DNA from: an uncultured Collinsella sp.
Lineage (GTDB): Bacteria; Actinomycetota; Coriobacteriia; Coriobacteriales; Coriobacteriaceae
DNA length: 64,000 bases
Reading direction: 5' to 3'
Assembly: GCA_900762325.1 (NCBI GenBank)
Contig: CAAFGG010000052.1
Coordinates: forward strand, 1-64,000
This document shows positions 18,194 to 26,265 of the stretch, in pieces (position 1 is the first letter of the stretch; each line of letters begins with the position of its first letter). The notes beneath the pieces were generated by a model that worked only from the letters and a program-made list of their open reading frames with translations, was not told the origin of the DNA and made no database searches. The translations under genes were made by a program, and so were the position numbers.

Positions 18194-19312
18194 GTGCGAA
18201 ACATCGCATCGCGGGACGAGTATGTGCCGCAGCATGGCAGCAGATATAAGACGAAGGGCACGTCTTCGCGTGGCCTTGCCGGCGCTCGCATCCGCGTGAG
18301 GAAGATTGCCGCTATTGGGATGCTAACGTCGGCGGTTATTATCCTCGGAATTACCGTTAAAACCTACGCCTCGGAGCGAACGGGGCGCCCAGATGCGTCA
18401 ACGGTACAGCTGCAAAACGAGAAGGTTTCAAAGTCCAAAGCGTCGGCAGATCAAGCTCTGTCGACGGCAGATCTCAAGACGAGACTTTCGAAGGCGGACT
18501 TCAACGATATCCCTTCGGGTGATACCGTTCGGACCTTCTCGTTGGTGGATAACAAGACTCCTGCCTTGGAGGATGAGAGCCTTGCCTCGCTCCAGGATGC
18601 CCTGTGTCGGGCGCAGGAGCTGGGCGACGTGGGTGTAGTGTTCTACGACCTATCGAGTGGTAGGGGCGTGACGTATAACGCCGATGTTGAGGTGTATGGA
18701 GCGAGCAGTTATAAGGCGCTGTATGCACTCTATATTTGCGAGATGTTGGTCGAATCGGGGCAGGTGTCGCTCGATTGGCCTTTAGCAACGTATGGTGGTT
18801 ACAGCATGGGCTGGCAGACAGTGCGTGACCTTATCGAGGCCGCGGTCGTCAACTCGGACAACGATTCGTTTATCGCGTTACGCGCGGCGTTTGACCATGA
18901 TGGCTATGAGGATTGGATTGCCAATCTGGGTGTTGATGACGAAACGGCACTGAATCCGATGAGTGATTTTCCGACCTACTGCCCGCGCACTTCTGCGAGG
19001 TTATGGCGTGAGATGAGCGAGTATCTGAGCATGGATACCGAGACTTCACAGTGGTTGTCGGGCCTTCTGGCATCAACATCGCGCTCGTTTATTCGCGATG
19101 GCATTGCGGACGAGCAGGTTTTGGTGCGCAACAAGGCAGGCTGGATTAGCGAGGATGGTTACTACTCGACATGCGATGCGGGCCTTATCGACATCGATGG
19201 CTGTACCTATGTCATGGGTATCATGACATCGATGCCGTGGAGCGACCGCTCGAGTGAGGTTACGGCCGCGATTGCAAAGGCTCTGTTTGATACGCGAGCT
19301 GCACTGGCTTAG
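18194..19312 (+). CDS. Membrane-anchored class A beta-lactamase / penicillin-recognising protein
   Basis: 372 residues. A basic N-terminus, one membrane helix (about 38-56), a low-complexity linker, then a serine hydrolase domain with S171-S-Y-K174 (SxxK), SDN at 221-223 and KAG at 314 in place of KTG/KSG. The GTG at 18194 is chosen because AGGAG sits five bases upstream; an in-frame ATG at 18155 has none. It should act outside the cell on a penicillin-like or peptidoglycan peptide substrate. It may be a true beta-lactamase or a DD-peptidase-like protein; the weak third motif makes me unsure. Confidence 0.8.
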   Translation: MRNIASRDEYVPQHGSRYKTKGTSSRGLAGARIRVRKIAAIGMLTSAVIILGITVKTYASERTGRPDASTVQLQNEKVSKSKASADQALSTADLKTRLSKADFNDIPSGDTVRTFSLVDNKTPALEDESLASLQDALCRAQELGDVGVVFYDLSSGRGVTYNADVEVYGASSYKALYALYICEMLVESGQVSLDWPLATYGGYSMGWQTVRDLIEAAVVNSDNDSFIALRAAFDHDGYEDWIANLGVDDETALNPMSDFPTYCPRTSARLWREMSEYLSMDTETSQWLSGLLASTSRSFIRDGIADEQVLVRNKAGWISEDGYYSTCDAGLIDIDGCTYVMGIMTSMPWSDRSSEVTAAIAKALFDTRAALA

Positions 19313-19319
19313 CGTGTTC

Positions 19320-19336
19320 GTTTGACGAGGTCAAAC
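19320..19336. promoter_or_regulatory. Short perfect palindrome upstream of mtnN
   Basis: GTTTGAC-GAG-GTCAAAC, 55 bases before the mtnN start. It overlaps a TTGACG box. Possible operator or short mRNA stem. Confidence 0.35.
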
Positions 19337-19390
19337 AAAATGCTGGTACCATACCGTGGTTGAGAATTTCGTATAGGTTTGGGGAATGGC

Positions 19391-20131
19391 ATGGCTACCA
19401 TTGCGATTATCGGTGCGCTCGAAAAAGAGATCATGCAGATTAAGGAAGAGCTGAGCGACGTTTGCGAGGCACGGGAGGCAGGCTTGACCGTTGTGAGCGG
19501 TGAGCTCGACGGCCTGACAGTTGTCGCCACAACGGCGGGCATGGGCACGGTGAACGCCGCCGCTGCAACACAGCACCTCATTAGCAAGTATGCTCCGCAG
19601 GCTGTTGTGTTTTCGGGCATTGCGGGCGGTTTGAACCCCAAGCTCCATATCGACGACGTGGTCATTGGCAAACGCCTACGCTATCTGGATACCGATACCG
19701 CGCTTATCGCCGAGTCCGCACCGGGGCTCGAGGAGTTTGGCTCGACGCCCGCGCTGGTCGATATTGCCGCCGAAGTGCTTGCTGAGCGTGGGTTTGTTGA
19801 CGCTTCGACAAATGCAGTCGCTTCGAATGAGGGCACCAAGCAGTTCCTGGTCGGCACGATTGCCACGGGTAACCGCTTTGTGACGGGCGCCACCATGCGC
19901 AACGACGCTATCGAGGCGACGCATGCCGATTGTGTCGGCATGGAGGGCGCGGCAATTGCCCATGTCGCAACCAAAAATGGTGTCGATTGCCTGGTGTTGC
20001 GCGCTATCAGCGATAATTGTGACGAGGCGTACGATGCAATTTGCGAGCGCGAGTTCGATCTGTTCGAGTACGCGCGTGTCGCAAGTGACATCACGCTCGA
20101 TATCGTCCGCCGCATTGCCGCTGCGCAATAG
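19391..20131 (+). CDS. mtnN: 5'-methylthioadenosine / S-adenosylhomocysteine nucleosidase
   Basis: 246 residues, standard length. The start MATIAIIGALEKEI, the FSGIAGGLNP loop, GMEGAAIAHVA with the purine-site Glu, and LRAISDNCDEAY with the catalytic Asp fit MTA/SAH nucleosidase. It cleaves the by-products of SAM chemistry, including 5'-deoxyadenosine from radical SAM enzymes such as PflA. ATG 19391 follows GGGGA. EngB follows 38 bases later, likely in the same transcript. Confidence 0.9.
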   Translation: MATIAIIGALEKEIMQIKEELSDVCEAREAGLTVVSGELDGLTVVATTAGMGTVNAAAATQHLISKYAPQAVVFSGIAGGLNPKLHIDDVVIGKRLRYLDTDTALIAESAPGLEEFGSTPALVDIAAEVLAERGFVDASTNAVASNEGTKQFLVGTIATGNRFVTGATMRNDAIEATHADCVGMEGAAIAHVATKNGVDCLVLRAISDNCDEAYDAICEREFDLFEYARVASDITLDIVRRIAAAQ

Positions 20132-20169
20132 CGCGTCTATTTGTAAGAACCTACGACCAAGGAGTGTCC

Positions 20170-20760
20170 ATGGCCGATTCCATTAACTATCAGCTTGCCA
20201 AGTTCGTCGCCAGCTACGGCAAGGTTTCGCAGATCCCCGAGTCCACCTGCCCCGAGGTGAGCTTTGTCGGCCGCTCCAACGTGGGCAAGTCGTCCATCAT
20301 GAACAAGCTCTTTGGCCGCAAGAACCTGGTGAAGGTTTCGAGTACGCCGGGCAAGACGAGCAACATCAACTTCTTTGAGGCCGATGACGTGCATTTCGTG
20401 GACCTGCCGGGTTACGGTTTCGCCCGTCGCTCCAAGGCCGAGCGCGACCGCTGGGCCGAGCTTATCGGCGACTTTTTCGACTCCGAGCGCAGCTTTAACT
20501 TGGTCGTCTCACTGGTGGACATTCGTCACGACCCCAGTAAACTCGACCATGACATGATCGACTACCTGCAGGGCAACGAGTTCAACTTTATCGTCTGCCT
20601 CACCAAGGCCGACAAACTCAGCCGCACCCAGCAGGCCCGCCAAGCAGCAGCCATCAAAAAGCAGCTCAACGTCCCGGCCGAAAACGTAATCATCACAAGC
20701 TCCCAAACCGGCACCGGCATCGACGAACTAAAAAAGCGCATCGCCGAGGCTTGCCTCTAA
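20170..20760 (+). CDS. engB: Ribosome biogenesis GTPase EngB/YsxC
   Basis: 196 residues with GRSNVGKSS (G1), TPGKTSNINFF (G2), DLPGYGFARR (G3), TKADKLSR (G4) and SSQTGTG (G5). It assists large-subunit assembly. ATG 20170 with AAGGAG five bases upstream is preferred over the in-frame GTG 20164 inside that site. The last third uses rarer, A-rich synonymous codons. Confidence 0.95.
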   Translation: MADSINYQLAKFVASYGKVSQIPESTCPEVSFVGRSNVGKSSIMNKLFGRKNLVKVSSTPGKTSNINFFEADDVHFVDLPGYGFARRSKAERDRWAELIGDFFDSERSFNLVVSLVDIRHDPSKLDHDMIDYLQGNEFNFIVCLTKADKLSRTQQARQAAAIKKQLNVPAENVIITSSQTGTGIDELKKRIAEACL

Positions 20761-20791
20761 TCAGGCCTAACCTTTCAAAAGCCCCTATCTG

Positions 20792-20814
20792 TATCACCTC
20801 AGTGATAGTTTTTT
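20792..20814 (+). terminator. Rho-independent terminator after engB
   Basis: TATCAC-CTCA-GTGATA followed by GTTTTTT. The ribosome site AGGAG for the next gene begins directly after the T-run. Confidence 0.7.
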
Positions 20815-20842
20815 AGGAGACCTAGGTATTCAATACGCGCTT

Positions 20843-21061
20843 ATGAGTGAGCGTGCGTTTTCAGCGATTACATTCTGCGATTGGAGGCAGGCTTTGGGAT
20901 TTGAGTATTATCCCAAACGCTTTGGGCGAGAGCAGAACGCGCGGCGCAAGTACTTGGATACGGTAAACGGATTTGACTCTGATGGTGTCGACATTAGGGA
21001 TTTGATGGCAGGGAGGGTTGATTTGAATGATCCAAGAGTTAACGGATTGTGGGCCGAGTAG
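20843..21061 (+). CDS. Small protein of unknown function, first gene of an HTH module
   Basis: 72 residues from ATG 20843, rich in aromatic and charged residues (EYYPKRFGREQNARRKYLD, then NDPRVNGLW). The AGGAG at 20815-20819 is 23 bases before this ATG but eight bases before an in-frame ATT at 20828, so a longer protein from a rare start is possible. Its last 35 bases overlap the next gene in another frame. No signal peptide or membrane segment. I do not recognise a function; by size and coupling to an HTH protein, a toxin-antitoxin or phage-like control module is one possibility. Confidence 0.65.
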   Translation: MSERAFSAITFCDWRQALGFEYYPKRFGREQNARRKYLDTVNGFDSDGVDIRDLMAGRVDLNDPRVNGLWAE

Positions 21062-21725
21062 GACATACCCCGTCTACTACCTCGAGGATGCAATGAACAA
21101 CCTCGGCGACTGCTTTGACTATGCCGTTAACGATTATGGGGCAGAAGGATCGGAAGTTGCTGAACTCTTTTGCCTGAGCGGCGTAGCCCGCGAGTTCGAA
21201 CGCGGCAACGCATGGGTAGTGTCGGGAAAATCGGGCGTTGAGCTGTTCGCGCTCATTGCCGAAAGGTCCGGCTATCAATCAAGGCCGATGCCAAATCGAA
21301 CCTACCGATTCGAAAAGACACCGGAATACTGGACAGGCTGGATATTGGCATACCTTCAGTGGCGCCTAGGAGAGTCTTTCGAAGATTTGCTGCATGTCGT
21401 TCCATTCGATGTGCTACGCAGTCTGTACTACCCCTGGCACGAAGCCTCGGAGGAACGTGTGGCTCGCCTCGTCTGCGATATGGCGAAAAAAGCGTCCAGG
21501 CAAACCAAACTTGCGTTAGCAAGAAAGAGGCTCAAGAAAACCCAACAAGATCTGGCGTACGAATCGGGTGTGTCACTCCGCTCAATCCAAATGTACGAGC
21601 AGCGTCAGAGAAACATCAATGAAGCCTCGGTAACAAGCGTACGAGCCATAGCAAAAGCCCTCCACTGCAACATCGAAGACCTCCTAGAACCAGTCTTCGA
21701 ATACAAGGAACCCAGCGCCGCGTAA
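21027..21725 (+). CDS. Two-domain protein with C-terminal Xre-type HTH, partner of the small gene upstream
   Basis: 232 residues. The N-terminal ~150 have no family I can name (FDYAVNDYG, FERGNAWVVSGKSGVELF, EYWTGWILAYLQWRLGESF). The C-terminal part is a clear HTH_3: LARKRLKKTQQDLAYESGVS, then LRSIQMYEQRQRNINEASV. GGGAGG precedes ATG 21027, which lies inside the upstream gene, so translation is coupled; ATG 21093 is a fallback. Like the end of engB, codon use here is more A-rich than in neighbours, hinting at acquisition. Likely a DNA-binding regulator or antitoxin. Confidence 0.75.
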   Translation: MIQELTDCGPSRTYPVYYLEDAMNNLGDCFDYAVNDYGAEGSEVAELFCLSGVAREFERGNAWVVSGKSGVELFALIAERSGYQSRPMPNRTYRFEKTPEYWTGWILAYLQWRLGESFEDLLHVVPFDVLRSLYYPWHEASEERVARLVCDMAKKASRQTKLALARKRLKKTQQDLAYESGVSLRSIQMYEQRQRNINEASVTSVRAIAKALHCNIEDLLEPVFEYKEPSAA

Positions 21726-21860
21726 ACCAAGCACACAGCCGATGCCCGCCTCTAGGAAGTGCTCCAGCCTAGCAAGAGCCCCTACCAATAAAAAGCAACT
21801 ATAGCCCGGCGCTTTTCCAGAGTGTAGGTCCCTGTAGCCGCCGCCAGCGAAGTTAACGTA

Positions 21861-21984
21861 GGGGAGACCAGGGGCTTTGCCCCAAATCTTTCCGCAGGAC
21901 GGCAAGACCCCCGCCGCACGAAGTGCGCAGCGGGGGTCCTGCCATGTCCGAGGACGATTTGGGGGCAAAGCCCCTGGCCTCCCC
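21861..21984. repeat. Large nested palindrome, family R copy 2, between convergent genes
   Basis: Outer arms GGGGAGACCAGGGGCTTTGC... and ...GCAAAGCCCCTGGCCTCCCC are nearly perfect. Inside are TTTCCGCAGGAC, a core stem GACCCCCGC / GCGGGGGTC around CGCACGAAGTGCGCA, then ATGTCCGAGGACGATTTGGG. It lies between the 3' ends of the HTH gene and thrB, so it can serve both as a terminator. Confidence 0.75.
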
Positions 21985-22005
21985 GGCGGGTATACGGGAC
22001 GGCGG

Positions 22006-22887
22006 CTACAGGTATTCGATCTGGGCGCCTTCCGTGTCGCACGTCAGAATGTGCGTGTCGCACTTGGGGAACTGCTCGCGCAGCTTGACCTGCAAGAACT
22101 TTGCCACGATGGTATCGTCGGTCACAGCCATAAGGGTCGAGCCCGAACCGCTGATCCAGATGGTCTTGGCACCGCCGTTAAGGCAGGTGTCGCGCACGGC
22201 GTTGTAGTCGGGAATCAGACGGCGACGATAGGGTTCCTGGATGCGGTCGTCATTGGCGGCGGCAATCAGGTCAAGGTCGCCGGTCTCCAGACCGCGCGTC
22301 ATACCGGCGATGCGGCCCATCTGCCACACGGCGGTGGAGAGCGGAATCTCCTGCGGCACGACCTTGCGCGCCTCGCTCGTATGTACCTCGTAGGGCGGAA
22401 TCACGGTAATAAAACGCAAGCGATCGCTCACCTCGTAGCGCAGGCATTGGGGGAGCGAATCGGTCGGCGTAAAGGAGCAGACGGCGCCGCCAAGGATGGC
22501 GGGAGCGACGTTATCGGGATGCCCCTCGACCTCGGTGGCGATGCGGACGAGCTCGGCACGGTCGACGGTGTGGCCTGTCAGTGCGGCGGCGGCCATAATG
22601 CCGGCGACGACGCAGGTGGAGCTGGAACCCAGGCCGCGGGCGACGGGCACGTCGGTCTGAATGTCGATGGCAACGGGAAAAGCCGGCTCGCCCCAGGCGG
22701 CCAGAGCATCGACAAAGCTCACATAGACCAGGTTATTCTCGTTTTGGAACTCCTCGGGGCAGCCCGTGATGGTGAGCTTGTCGGCGCGCTCGAAGGTGAA
22801 GTGCGAGTAGAGGCTGACGGCCATGCCGAGGGTGTCGTAGCCAATGCCTAGGTTGGCGCTGGTTGCTGGGACGGTGATCTTGATCAT
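22006..22887 (-). CDS. thrB: Homoserine kinase
   Basis: 293 residues of the GHMP kinase fold: VPATSANLGIGYDTLG at the start, the ATP loop VPVARGLGSSSTCVVAG near residue 85, and a C-terminal ISGSGSTLMA. It phosphorylates homoserine for threonine synthase, encoded just upstream at 24609-23092 on the same strand. AGGAGG lies seven bases before the ATG. A terminator and a 112-base palindrome separate it from thrC, so it may have its own transcript. Confidence 0.95.
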   Translation of the reverse strand: MIKITVPATSANLGIGYDTLGMAVSLYSHFTFERADKLTITGCPEEFQNENNLVYVSFVDALAAWGEPAFPVAIDIQTDVPVARGLGSSSTCVVAGIMAAAALTGHTVDRAELVRIATEVEGHPDNVAPAILGGAVCSFTPTDSLPQCLRYEVSDRLRFITVIPPYEVHTSEARKVVPQEIPLSTAVWQMGRIAGMTRGLETGDLDLIAAANDDRIQEPYRRRLIPDYNAVRDTCLNGGAKTIWISGSGSTLMAVTDDTIVAKFLQVKLREQFPKCDTHILTCDTEGAQIEYL

Positions 22888-22900
22888 GTGAGTCCTCCTG

Positions 22901-23012
22901 GCGTGCCTGGCTGTTTAGTTCGCTGCTCGGGCAGTCCTGCGCAAGACGGAAAGCACATTAAGTGCTTTCCTTTGCGTGCGGAACTCGCGACGAACTAAAC
23001 AGCCAGGCACGC
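22901..23012. repeat. Large nested palindrome between thrC and thrB, family R-like copy 5
   Basis: Perfect 22-base outer arms (GCGTGCCTGGCTGTTTAG... at 22901-22922, complement at 22991-23012) enclose an inner hairpin GGAAAGCAC / GTGCTTTCC. The intervening strings include CAGTCCTGCGCAAGACG and TGCGTGCGGAAC. The plan (outer stem, unpaired strings, inner stem) is as in copies 1-4, but the strings are only loosely similar. It ends a few bases before the thrB ribosome site. Confidence 0.6.
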
Positions 23013-23056
23013 TATGCACGTTCGTCATCATCCCGGTAGGTATCTGATAAAAGAAG

Positions 23057-23080
23057 GTGCGCCGGCTTTCGCCGGCGCCT
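23057..23080 (-). terminator. Rho-independent terminator after thrC
   Basis: On the minus strand GCGCCGGC-GAAA-GCCGGCGC is followed by ACCTTCTTTTAT. It starts shortly after the thrC stop codon. Confidence 0.75.
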
Positions 23081-23091
23081 TATAGGGGGTT

Positions 23092-24609
23092 TTAGTTGGT
23101 AGCCATCTTTTTTGCTGCAGACTCTACGTAGTTGGCCATGTCGGCTACGTCGCAGACGTCTTCGAAGCGGACGGGTTTGGACTCGAGCTCGGCGAGTTGG
23201 GCCGGGGCGACCGTATTGGTTGTCTGCTCGAGCACGCGCATGGCCTCAAAGTCGTCTTCGGGAACGTTAAGCCCCAGAGCGTCGCAGCAGGCGCGCGGGA
23301 ACTTGTAGGGACTGGCGGTCGAAAGCAGCACGCGAGCCTTGGCGCCCTCGGCGGGAGCGACCTTTTCAAAGACGTGATAGCCGCAGGCGGTGTGCGGGTC
23401 GATCACGTAGCCGTTCGCGTCCCAGCAGCTCTTGATGGCAGCGCGAACCTCGTCTTCGCTGGCCCAACCGCAGCCAAAGACGTTCTGAATTTTTGCCAGC
23501 AGGTCGGCGGGAACCTCGTAGCGACCAGTCTGTGCCAGCTGCTCCATAAGGCCGGCAACGAGCTCGCAGTCGCCATCGGACAGGAAGTACAGCATGCGCT
23601 CCAGGTTAGAGCTGATGAGGATGTCCATCGACGGCGAGATGGTCGTGAAGAACGGACGGTTGCGGTCGTAGACGCCGGTGGTCAAGAAGTCAGCGAGCAC
23701 GTTGTTCTTGTCGCTCGCGACGATGAGCTTGGCGACGGGCAGACCCATGCGCTTGGCGTAGTAGCCGGCCAAGATATCGCCAAAGTTGCCGGTCGGTACG
23801 CAGAACTCCACGGTGTCGCCAGCCTCGATGGCGCCGGCGCGCAGCAGTTGCGCATAGGCGGCAAAGTAGTAGACAACCTGCGGCACCAGGCGGCCGACGT
23901 TGATGGAGTTGGCGCTCGAAAGCACCGTGCCGGCGGCCTCAAGACGCTCGGCAAGCTTCTTATCGGCAAAGATGCGCTTGACGGCACTCTGGGCATCGTC
24001 GAAGTTGCCGCGGATGCCGCAGACGGCGACGTTATCGCCCTCCTGCGTGGACATCTGCAGATTCTGCACGCGGCTGACTTTGCCTTCGGGATAAAAGACG
24101 GTAATACCCGTGCCCGGAGCGTCGGCAAAACCGGCGAGTGCGGCCTTGCCGGTGTCGCCCGACGTGGCGGTGACGATCATGATGCGCTCAGCGCCGCCGT
24201 CCCTGGCGGAAGTGCGGGCCATGAGGCGGGGGAGCATCTGCAGGGCGACGTCCTTGAAGGCGCTTGTGGGGCCGCCAAAGAGCTCCATCACATAGGTCTG
24301 AGGGGCGTCAGCGCCCGGCGCAGCGTCGAGTTTGACGAGCGGCGTAACCTCTTCACTCGTGAACGTGCCGCGGTATGCCTCGTCGACACACGCCGAAATT
24401 TCTTCGGCCGTGTAATCATTCAGTAACATTCCCAACACATCTTGAGCGATTTCAAAGTACGATTTATCTGCAAGCGAGCTGATATCGACCTGCTGGGTGC
24501 CGAGCTCGTCCGAGACAAACAAACCCCCGTCGGGAGCGATGCCGGTACGGATTGCCACCTTACTTGAGCACGATAAAGTGCGTCCTCGTGTACTATGATA
24601 AGTTCCCAT
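23092..24609 (-). CDS. thrC: Threonine synthase
   Basis: 505 residues, the long threonine synthase type. The N-terminus MGTYHSTRG leads to APDGGLFV; PLP lysine in FGGPTSAFKDVALQ; TATSGDTGKAAL binds phosphate. It makes threonine from O-phosphohomoserine. ATG 24609 is chosen because GAGGAG lies nine bases upstream; an in-frame ATG at 24654 would add 15 residues without a ribosome site. It is divergent from the aspartokinase gene, with only about 100 bases between, so their promoters share this gap. Confidence 0.94.
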   Translation of the reverse strand: MGTYHSTRGRTLSCSSKVAIRTGIAPDGGLFVSDELGTQQVDISSLADKSYFEIAQDVLGMLLNDYTAEEISACVDEAYRGTFTSEEVTPLVKLDAAPGADAPQTYVMELFGGPTSAFKDVALQMLPRLMARTSARDGGAERIMIVTATSGDTGKAALAGFADAPGTGITVFYPEGKVSRVQNLQMSTQEGDNVAVCGIRGNFDDAQSAVKRIFADKKLAERLEAAGTVLSSANSINVGRLVPQVVYYFAAYAQLLRAGAIEAGDTVEFCVPTGNFGDILAGYYAKRMGLPVAKLIVASDKNNVLADFLTTGVYDRNRPFFTTISPSMDILISSNLERMLYFLSDGDCELVAGLMEQLAQTGRYEVPADLLAKIQNVFGCGWASEDEVRAAIKSCWDANGYVIDPHTACGYHVFEKVAPAEGAKARVLLSTASPYKFPRACCDALGLNVPEDDFEAMRVLEQTTNTVAPAQLAELESKPVRFEDVCDVADMANYVESAAKKMATN

Positions 24610-24713
24610 ATAACACTGCTCCTCGGATGCCTTGGTCCCAATCGGTGAAACCATGGTATCAGAGCGTGCAAAATAGGTTCGCAGAGGCTTTTTAGAAAGG
24701 TAACCTCCAGCCC

Positions 24714-26102
24714 ATGATTAAGATTGCCAAGTTTGGCGGCTCGTCGGTCGCCGACGCCGAACACTTCAAGAAGATCAAGGCCATCGTCGATGCCGATCCG
24801 GCTCGCCGTTTTGTGGTGGTTTCCGCCTGCGGTCGCCGTTTTAAGGGCGACACCAAGGTGACCGACCTGCTCTATCTGGTCAATGCGCACGTTAAGTACC
24901 ACGTGTCGTGTGAGGAGCTGCTCGAGGACATTGGCCAGCGCTATTTTGATATCGCTGACGATCTGGAGCTCACCTATCCCATCCGCGAGGAGTTCGCGGC
25001 CTTTGCCGAGCGCGCCCGTTCCGGTGGCTACTCCACCGAGGAACTCGTGAGCCGCGGCGAGTACTTTACCGCCCGTCTGATGGCCGAGTACCTGGGCCTG
25101 CCGTTCCTGGATGCCGCGACGGTCGTGGCGTTCCATCATGACGGTACGCTCAGCATGAACCGCACCGCCGAGCTGGTGCAGGAGTACGGCCAGCAGGGCG
25201 GCTTTGTTATGCCCGGTTTCTACGGCGCGACGCGTGAGGGGCAGATCAAGCTGCTCGACCGTGGCGGCGGCGATATTTCCGGCTCGATTCTGGCCAAGTG
25301 CCTTGGTGCCGACCTGTACGAGAACTGGACCGACGTTTCGGGCTTCTATTCTGCCGATCCGCGTATTGTTCCCGAGGCTCAGCCCATTGCGCGCGTTACC
25401 TACGAGGAGCTGCGCGAGCTTTCGTACATGGGCGCGAGCGTTCTGCACGAGGAGGCCGTGTTCCCCGTGCGCGAGGCGGGCATTCCGCTGGTCATCAAGA
25501 ACACCAACGCGCCGCAGGACCCCGGCACCATCATTAGCGAGACGGCTGACGAGGGTGAGGCGGAGCCTATCATTACCGGCGTTACCGGCAAGCGCGGCTT
25601 TGTCGCCATCAACGTTGCCCGCGACCGCACCAAGCCCCGTGTCGGCTTTATGCGCCGTGCACTTTCGGTGTTCGAACGCTATGACGTCTCCGTCGAGCAT
25701 ATGCCCACCGGCGTCGACCGCTTTGGCGCCGTGGTGCAGGAGCAGGATGTGCACGATTCGCTGTACTCACTCGTGGGTGACATCCAGCAGGAGGTCGAGC
25801 CGCTCGAGATCGAGGTTGTCGAGGGCTTGGCGCTCATCGCGACCGTCGGTCGTAACCTGCGCGGCCGCGCAGGTATCTCGGGCCACCTGTTTGGCATGCT
25901 CGGCCAGGCCGGCGTGAGCGTGCGCATGATTTCGCAGAGCTGTGACGAGATCAACATCATTATCGGTGTCGAGGAGAAGGACTTCGACCTGGCGATTCGG
26001 ACCATTTACCGCGCCTTCTCCGACGAGAACGGCATTGTGAAGGTCTCCGACCTGGAGGCTCCCGTGCCGGTCGATCCCGCCCCGGCCGCGCTCCACAAGT
26101 AG
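24714..26102 (+). CDS. lysC: Aspartate kinase
   Basis: 462 residues. KFGGSSVADAEHFKKI at the start, SRGEYFTARLMAEYLG and the nucleotide region LLDRGGGDISGSILA are kinase blocks. Two ACT domains follow from about 315 (GFMRRALSVFERYDVSVEHM, then GISGHLFGMLGQAGVSVRMI). It makes aspartyl phosphate for lysine, threonine and methionine synthesis. The ACT domains predict feedback control by an end product. AAAGGTAACC precedes the start. It is the single-chain form without an internal beta-subunit start that I could recognise. Confidence 0.93.
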   Translation: MIKIAKFGGSSVADAEHFKKIKAIVDADPARRFVVVSACGRRFKGDTKVTDLLYLVNAHVKYHVSCEELLEDIGQRYFDIADDLELTYPIREEFAAFAERARSGGYSTEELVSRGEYFTARLMAEYLGLPFLDAATVVAFHHDGTLSMNRTAELVQEYGQQGGFVMPGFYGATREGQIKLLDRGGGDISGSILAKCLGADLYENWTDVSGFYSADPRIVPEAQPIARVTYEELRELSYMGASVLHEEAVFPVREAGIPLVIKNTNAPQDPGTIISETADEGEAEPIITGVTGKRGFVAINVARDRTKPRVGFMRRALSVFERYDVSVEHMPTGVDRFGAVVQEQDVHDSLYSLVGDIQQEVEPLEIEVVEGLALIATVGRNLRGRAGISGHLFGMLGQAGVSVRMISQSCDEINIIIGVEEKDFDLAIRTIYRAFSDENGIVKVSDLEAPVPVDPAPAALHK

Positions 26103-26165
26103 CTGCTATCCCAGTAGATTTTTTGGGACTTGCCTCAAAAACTACGGCGGGGCGTTTCGTTTCGA

Positions 26166-26196
26166 CGGGGCGGGTTTTGTATCCGCCCCGTTCTTG
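26166..26196 (+). terminator. Rho-independent terminator after aspartokinase
   Basis: CGGGGCGG / CCGCCCCG with a nine-base loop, then TTCTTGT. Confidence 0.75.
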
Positions 26197-26265
26197 TATA
26201 CACTGGCAACAATAATCGGCCTGCTCGGCGTGCGGGCAAAAGCCACAGCCTTTAAAGGGGGAAGC

